From positions 62,001 to 126,000 of the forward strand of contig PLCO01000059.1 in NCBI GenBank assembly GCA_003134815.1: a DNA stretch of 64,000 nucleotides. The letters are read 5' to 3'. How positions within the stretch are numbered: the first letter of the stretch is position 1; each line of letters starts with the position of its first letter. Under the pieces are notes generated by a model. That model ran no database searches. It was not told where the DNA came from and was given only the letters and a program-made list of their open reading frames with translations. This DNA comes from Acidobacteriaceae bacterium (GTDB taxonomy: Bacteria > Acidobacteriota > Terriglobia > Terriglobales > Acidobacteriaceae). Of this stretch, positions 59,768 to 64,000 are shown in pieces. Both the position numbers and the translations under genes were made by a program.

Positions 59768-60937
59768 TCAGGCCGGCTCGCCCACTGGCACTGGTTTCGC
59801 AGAGCCTTCATGCGCCGGTTTTCGCGCCTTGTCTTTTCGTGCCTCGTCTTCGTCGCTCAGCGTATCTGGCGTTACCACGCGATGGTGCGCGTAGTTATAT
59901 GGAGGCACGGTATAGCCGCGCAAAATCGAAATCCCGAGTTGGATCAGCCGCGGTCCGTACGTCTCAGGCTCGTGCGAGATGGAGCCGACAATCGCGCTCG
60001 AACTCCTGCGCATCTCCTCCACCACCTCGGGAATGCAATCCTGGCCCACGATGGCGAAGTTCGCTTCCTGCCCTGCCTTGCGCACTGCGTCCAGAACGCC
60101 CAGCGCGCTTGAATCGGTGGCGGCGGCCACCAGTGTGTGCTCGCCGGTGTTTCTCACCCGAAGATATTCGTCCATCGCCCTTTGGCTTGCCTCGCGCATG
60201 CCTCTTCCTTCAATCTGCACGAAGCGGTCAGGCGTCAAATCCTTAAACCGGTCACGAATGCCGTCGAAGGCGCCGGCAATGCGGTTCTGCACAAAGCTGC
60301 CCGCCTCTCTGAACCCGACGCCCACCACCCGGTCCACCCTGCTTTCCCATTGCTTCTGCGCATACTGCGCCAGGATCGATGCAGCCTCGTATCCAACTTC
60401 GAAGTTGTCCACGCCAAAGTACGTGGCATTGGGGTGAGGCACGTCGATCGCGATCATGGGAATGTCGGCCTTTTTGAAGATGTGCGCAACCCTGGGTGCG
60501 GCAGCTTCTTCCACCTGAAACTCCAGCACCAGGTCCACGCGCTTGGCCACGAACTCCTCTGCGTTGCGCACGGCCACTTCAGGATCGTAGCGATTGTCCA
60601 GAATGATCAACTCCACGCCGGATGCAGCCGCCGCCGCTGTCACACTCTGCGCCACCGCCTCGCTGAATGGCATCTCTGCGCTCTGCACGGCAAACCCGAA
60701 GCGCAGGCGACGCGGGCGCGACACGAGCCGGTACTGGCCGTTCTGCGTCTGCGCCAGATAGCCCCGATGCACCAGCGTCTTCAAAATCCGGTAGACGCTG
60801 GTCTTGGAAATATTGGTGCGCTGGTAAACGTCCTCAAGCGTGAGAGGAGTATTGTCCTGTTCCAGCAGCTCGATAACGTCCAGCGCCTTCGAGAGAATCG
60901 GAATCAGGTACAGCCGCTTGATTTTTGCTTTGGCCAA
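59768..60937 (-). CDS. Fusion regulator: IclR-type HTH plus periplasmic-binding-protein-like sugar sensor
   Basis: A 389-residue regulator. Residues 1-75 form an IclR-like winged helix (LSKALDVIELLEQDNTPLTL, EDVYQRTNISKTSVYRILKT, LVHRGYLAQTQNGQYRL). Residues about 80-355 form a sugar-binding periplasmic-binding-protein domain (VELIILDNRYDPEVAVRNAE, IPMIAIDVPHPNATYFGVDN, AIVGQDCIPEVVEEMRRS) of the ribose/LacI sensor type. LacI proteins pair this sensor with another HTH, so the combination is unusual. The start is TTG with AAGGA upstream. Next to rhamnose isomerase, it probably senses rhamnose or rhamnulose and controls the cluster. Confidence 0.8.
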   Translation of the reverse strand: MAKAKIKRLYLIPILSKALDVIELLEQDNTPLTLEDVYQRTNISKTSVYRILKTLVHRGYLAQTQNGQYRLVSRPRRLRFGFAVQSAEMPFSEAVAQSVTAAAAASGVELIILDNRYDPEVAVRNAEEFVAKRVDLVLEFQVEEAAAPRVAHIFKKADIPMIAIDVPHPNATYFGVDNFEVGYEAASILAQYAQKQWESRVDRVVGVGFREAGSFVQNRIAGAFDGIRDRFKDLTPDRFVQIEGRGMREASQRAMDEYLRVRNTGEHTLVAAATDSSALGVLDAVRKAGQEANFAIVGQDCIPEVVEEMRRSSSAIVGSISHEPETYGPRLIQLGISILRGYTVPPYNYAHHRVVTPDTLSDEDEARKDKARKPAHEGSAKPVPVGEPA

Positions 60938-61024
60938 CGATCCTTCCCCTCAATAAGCTGTCGACGCCCTAGCTGATACCCCTATTGAAACACACCCCAC
61001 AGGCGGCCGGATCCACCAAATAAA

Positions 61025-62218
61025 TCACGCATAACTGCTTACGGCCGAACTGCGGGCGCCGCGTTCCTGCGCCGCGCGCTCCACATAGCCGCTTGCGCGC
61101 AATGCCCCCAGCGGGTCAGCAGGCAGCCCATGCGCCTCGCGCCATGCGCACGTCAGCGGCCGCACATCGAACCAGAATGCGCCGCGATACAGCTCTTCAG
61201 CCTCCACCAGATTGCAGCTTTGCTGCAACTCCGCCAGCTTTTCTCGATCCACAAGCGCGGCTTTCAAATAGAGCTCCTGCGCCGTCACCACCGTCTGCAC
61301 CATCGCCTCCATCTTGCCCTTCAGGTTGTGGCTCTGGTCGATCATGTAGGCGATCTCGATATCCAATCCATCATCCACGGCTGCATGAATTTCGTGAAAG
61401 ATGCGGAAGATCTGGTAAGGATCGATCGAGCCCAGCGTCAGATCGTCGTCGGCATAGCGCCGGTCGTTGAAGTGGAACCCGCCCAGCATCCGCGTGTGCA
61501 GCAGCCAAGCCACAATCTGTTCGATATTTTGCGCGTTGTAGTGGTGGCCGGTATCCACAAGCACGCGCGCCTGCGGCCCCGCCTCGCGCGCGAAGTGGCT
61601 TGCCATGCCCCAATCGGCGATATCGGTGTGGTAGAAAGCCGGCTCGAAGGGCTTGTACTCCACCAACAATCGCTGATCCGGCGCCAGACGGCTGTGTGCA
61701 ACGCGCAGCGCCTCCTCCAACCAGACAATGCGTTTACGCATGGCCTGCGTGCCGGGGTAATTCGATCCATCGGCAACCCACAGCGAAATGTCGCGCGATC
61801 CCTGCGCCTTGCCGATCTCGATCGAGTCCAGCACATGCCCGAGCGCCCGCTCGCGGACCACGCGCGACGGATTGCAAAGCGAACCGAATTTGTATTCCTG
61901 ATCCTGAAACAGGTTGGGATTGATCGACCCTGAACGGATGCCGAAGCGGCGCTCCAACTGCTTCACCGCTGAAACATCCTCAAGCCCGTCAGGCAAATCC
62001 CAAAGCACGTGCAGCGCCAGCGTCGGCGTAATGCCGGTCAGCCGATTCACCTCGGCTGCGTCAGCAAACTTCTCCTCGATGGTGCTCGCCGCAGCGGCCT
62101 GCACAAACTTGCCGAAGCGCGTGCCGGTGTTGGCGAATCCCCACGATGGAATCTCGATCTTGAAAGAATCCAGTGCCTTGAATGCAACTTCCTCAACATT
62201 CGAATCCGAAATCTTCAT
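61025..62218 (-). CDS. L-rhamnose isomerase
   Basis: A 397-residue TIM-barrel isomerase converting L-rhamnose to L-rhamnulose. IPSWGFANTGTRFGKFVQAA, ALHVLWDLPDG, ISLWVADGSNYPGTQAMRKR, LVEYKPFEPAFYHTDIADWG, LVDTGHHYNAQNIEQIVAWL, and GGFHFNDRRYADDDLTLGSI are motifs of the Pseudomonas stutzeri-type rhamnose isomerase group, with Glu, Asp and His metal ligands in EYKPFEPAFYHT and FHFNDRRYADDD. The ATG before KISDSNVEEV is chosen, with AGAGGACG upstream. It begins the rhamnose cluster on the minus strand. Confidence 0.92.
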   Translation of the reverse strand: MKISDSNVEEVAFKALDSFKIEIPSWGFANTGTRFGKFVQAAAASTIEEKFADAAEVNRLTGITPTLALHVLWDLPDGLEDVSAVKQLERRFGIRSGSINPNLFQDQEYKFGSLCNPSRVVRERALGHVLDSIEIGKAQGSRDISLWVADGSNYPGTQAMRKRIVWLEEALRVAHSRLAPDQRLLVEYKPFEPAFYHTDIADWGMASHFAREAGPQARVLVDTGHHYNAQNIEQIVAWLLHTRMLGGFHFNDRRYADDDLTLGSIDPYQIFRIFHEIHAAVDDGLDIEIAYMIDQSHNLKGKMEAMVQTVVTAQELYLKAALVDREKLAELQQSCNLVEAEELYRGAFWFDVRPLTCAWREAHGLPADPLGALRASGYVERAAQERGARSSAVSSYA

Positions 62219-62321
62219 AACGTCCTCTTGCCGGGGCATTGGCCAGCCCTTGCAAACCCCGTGTCGCTGTAGCCTGTTATGAAAAGCCAGGCGCGCATAA
62301 AGCTACTCATCAAAATGTACA

Positions 62322-62339
62322 GGTTTCAACTAAGAAACC
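62322..62339 (-). promoter_or_regulatory. Inverted-repeat operator candidate for the rhamnose regulator
   Basis: GGTTTC (62322-62327) and GAAACC (62334-62339) are perfect inverted arms with a 6-base spacer, 104 bases upstream of the rhamnose isomerase ATG and just downstream of a promoter candidate. IclR-type repressors often recognise GAAAC/GTTTC-like half-sites, so this suits the adjacent regulator. It is an inference. Confidence 0.45.
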
Positions 62340-62348
62340 GCATCATAT

Positions 62349-62376
62349 ATCATAGGAAATTAATTGTCTATTGCAA
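62349..62376 (-). promoter_or_regulatory. Promoter candidate for the rhamnose isomerase gene
   Basis: On the minus strand TTGCAA (62371-62376) and TATGAT (62349-62354) are separated by 16 bases in a marked AT-rich stretch. The operator candidate lies immediately downstream, a location where a bound repressor would block initiation. Confidence 0.45.
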
Positions 62377-62932
62377 TTAGACTTGCAATTCGGCTGCTTT
62401 CAGGGCCGCTTCCGGCCCTTGGACCTTGGCAAAAGCGCCCGCGACTCGGCGCCTTCCCGCTTTTCGCCCTCGCCCTCGCCGTCGCCCGCAAAGTCACTTC
62501 TCCGGTCTATTTGACGTCTTTTCTCGGGCATTCCCCGCCTCGCCCAGCCTCAGTCGATCACCCTTCGTCGCGCAGTCGCGTCTAACTCTCACGGTTTAGC
62601 GGTTTTATCCTCAGCTGACGGCCTTCATCTTTTTCCTCATTCGGCATCAGGTGTTCGATCCGGAGTGACTGCACCTTTGCGGGATTGCACGCAATAGCCA
62701 TTCTCTGCTATCCCACAAAAGGAACGCGCGGTAGAATAGCGGGCGCAACCGGCGCCGGCGGTAATTCGCAGGCCATATGATGGGGCTTTGACGATTTCGG
62801 GCGGACGATTCGCGCAAATCCGGCGATTCTCCGCTTTTTCACCACGCAACCACCAGCTCTTTTTCAGAAAGCTGAGGCAACTCTTCACGTTTTCCAGGGT
62901 CTCACTCAAGAAAGGGTCCAGGACCTCCCCAT
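62377..62932. other. Intergenic region upstream of the kumamolisin gene
   Basis: About 550 bases without a supported gene. ATAGC (62694-62698) and GCTAT form a small palindrome near 62700, and the GC-rich part near 62745-62760 has CCGGCGCCGG. A T-rich run (GCTCTTTTTCAGAAAGCTG) lies near 62861. Promoters for the protease gene should lie here, but no good -35/-10 pair was found. Confidence 0.35.
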
Positions 62933-64000
62933 ATGAACCATTCGCGCTCGCTCCCCCTGTGCGTGTTGGCCGGTGTCTTTCTCTGCACCATCGCCTCCCA
63001 GGCACAACGTGTCGGCCCAGCCGTTCGTATCGTCAACCCCATCGTCGAAAGCCAGCGCGTTACGCTCACCCACACCGTGAGTCCGCTGGCCAACGCCGCA
63101 AACGACCGCGGCGCGGCGCCAGACGGCATGCAGCTTGACCGCATGCAGCTCGTCCTTCAGCGCAGCCCTGCTCAGGAGGCAGCGCTTCGCCAGCTCATCG
63201 CGGAGATGAACACTCCGGGCACGCCGGGCTATCATCAGTGGCTCACGCCCGACCAATTCGGCGCTCAGTTCGGAGCCTCTGACCAGGACATCGCCACCAT
63301 CTCATCATGGCTTGGCGGCCACGGCTTCGTCGTCTCAAGGGTGAATCCCGGCAAAGGCACCCTCGAGTTCTCCGGCAGCGTGGCGCAATTGCGCGATGCC
63401 TTCCATACGCAGATTCACAAGTATTTGGTCAACGGCGAAACCCACTTCGCCAACGCCAACGATCCGCAGGTTCCCGCTGCGCTCGCTCCCGCGATCGGCG
63501 GCTTCGCCTCGCTCAACAACTTCCGCCCCAGGAGCTACCTGCAGAAGCTCGGTGAGGCTTCTCTCAATCCCACCACGCATCAAGTCACGCCAAGCTGGAC
63601 CTGGGGCTCCAATACAAGCCCGTTTTTCGTCCTCGCGCCCGGTGACTTCGCTGTCCAATACGATGTTCAGCCGCTTTACACCGCCAACGTAAACGGCGCC
63701 GGCCAAAGCATCGCCATTATCAACGACTCCAACATCAACGTCGATCTCGTCAATCAGTTCCGCACGCTCTTCGGCCTGCCCGCCAACCCGCCCCAGGTCA
63801 TCATTGACGGAAACGATCCCGGCGTTGACGGCGTCAACAATCCCGATGGTCCCAACGGCGACTCCGTTGAAGCCTATCTCGACGTCGAGTGGTCAGGTGC
63901 CGTGGCTCCCAACGCCACCATCGATCTGGTCGTCGCCGGCGACACCTCGCTCGAAAGCGGTCTCATTCTCGCCATGGAGCGCGCCGTCTTCGGCAACGTC
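62933..64000 (+). CDS. Pro-kumamolisin / sedolisin (S53) secreted protease, cut by window edge
   Basis: The frame runs from ATG at 62933 to the window edge (356 codons). A signal peptide (LPLCVLAGVFLCTIASQAQ) is followed by the pro-kumamolisin activation domain (PGTPGYHQWLTPDQFGAQFG, GGHGFVVSRVNPGKGTLEFS, LRDAFHTQIHKYLVNGETHF). Then comes the start of the S53 catalytic domain with SIAIINDSNINVDLVNQFRT and SVEAYLDVEWSGAVAPNATI, where the catalytic Glu and Asp are found. The serine-containing end lies beyond the window. Such acid proteases are abundant in Acidobacteriota. Confidence 0.92.
   Translation, partial: MNHSRSLPLCVLAGVFLCTIASQAQRVGPAVRIVNPIVESQRVTLTHTVSPLANAANDRGAAPDGMQLDRMQLVLQRSPAQEAALRQLIAEMNTPGTPGYHQWLTPDQFGAQFGASDQDIATISSWLGGHGFVVSRVNPGKGTLEFSGSVAQLRDAFHTQIHKYLVNGETHFANANDPQVPAALAPAIGGFASLNNFRPRSYLQKLGEASLNPTTHQVTPSWTWGSNTSPFFVLAPGDFAVQYDVQPLYTANVNGAGQSIAIINDSNINVDLVNQFRTLFGLPANPPQVIIDGNDPGVDGVNNPDGPNGDSVEAYLDVEWSGAVAPNATIDLVVAGDTSLESGLILAMERAVFGNV

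Overview
This window looks like a chromosomal segment of an Acidobacteriota bacterium (class Terriglobia / Acidobacteriaceae-like). The inference rests on high GC with GC-rich third positions and on the mix of families: a pro-kumamolisin (S53) protease, a 3-keto-disaccharide hydrolase (DUF1080), DUF3300, DUF3106 and DUF4382/DUF5666 proteins, a large UPF0182 membrane protein, a secreted serpin, an EF-P with a PGNLRAF loop, and many short intergenic repeats. No database search was possible, so species-level placement is not claimed.

Layout. 1-6.1 kb: the 5' part of a pyruvate:ferredoxin-type oxidoreductase (-), an ABM monooxygenase, a VapBC-like toxin-antitoxin pair, recA, a small Cys-rich secreted peptide, an orphan membrane protein and coaD. 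6.3-13.8 kb: a class I aminotransferase, an M50 site-2-type protease, mannose-1-phosphate guanylyltransferase, a lipoprotein followed by a duplicated fragment of the guanylyltransferase 3' end, and a UPF0182 protein. 13.9-20.4 kb: carbohydrate genes (a Tat-exported glycosidase-like protein, hydroxypyruvate isomerase-like protein, aldose 1-epimerase), an exopolysaccharide sugar transferase and tRNA-Val(CAC). 20.8-28.7 kb: an ECF sigma factor, zinc-finger anti-sigma and DUF3106 operon; the UDP-glucose dehydrogenase and UDP-xylose synthase pair; efp; a DinB-like protein; a serpin. 28.8-33.4 kb: a serine-pathway operon in which SerA is fused in frame to an XRE-type DNA-binding domain, then yqeY and a ParDE-type pair. 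33.5-40.2 kb: a DUF3300 protein, a palindrome-rich MITE-like element, a methyltransferase, and a PadR regulator divergent from an outer-membrane protein and two small membrane proteins.

40.6-48 kb: the diaminopimelate/lysine cluster (asd, lysC, dapB, dapA, then a DUF1080 hydrolase), a second MITE-like element, NAD-dependent isocitrate dehydrogenase and nrdR. 48-53 kb: a DinB-like protein, an MscS channel, a VOC-like protein, an SRAP (YedK/HMCES) protein and two unknown membrane proteins. 53.2-62.4 kb: an L-rhamnose catabolic cluster (isomerase, regulator, aldolase-dehydrogenase fusion, kinase). It is split by a 2.5-kb island carrying a three-gene HigB/XRE/unknown operon, an IS1-like transposase remnant and a small orphan gene. 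The right edge holds the start of a secreted kumamolisin-type protease.

The strongest candidates for new biology are four. (1) The XRE-SerA fusion, with an operator-like palindrome in front of its operon. (2) The coupled three-gene toxin-antitoxin-like operon in the rhamnose island. (3) A family of hairpin elements (conserved GGTCTT loop, covarying stem) found inside two MITE-like units and also in frame inside a rhamnose gene. (4) A 102-base duplicate of the guanylyltransferase 3' end whose differences are almost all synonymous.
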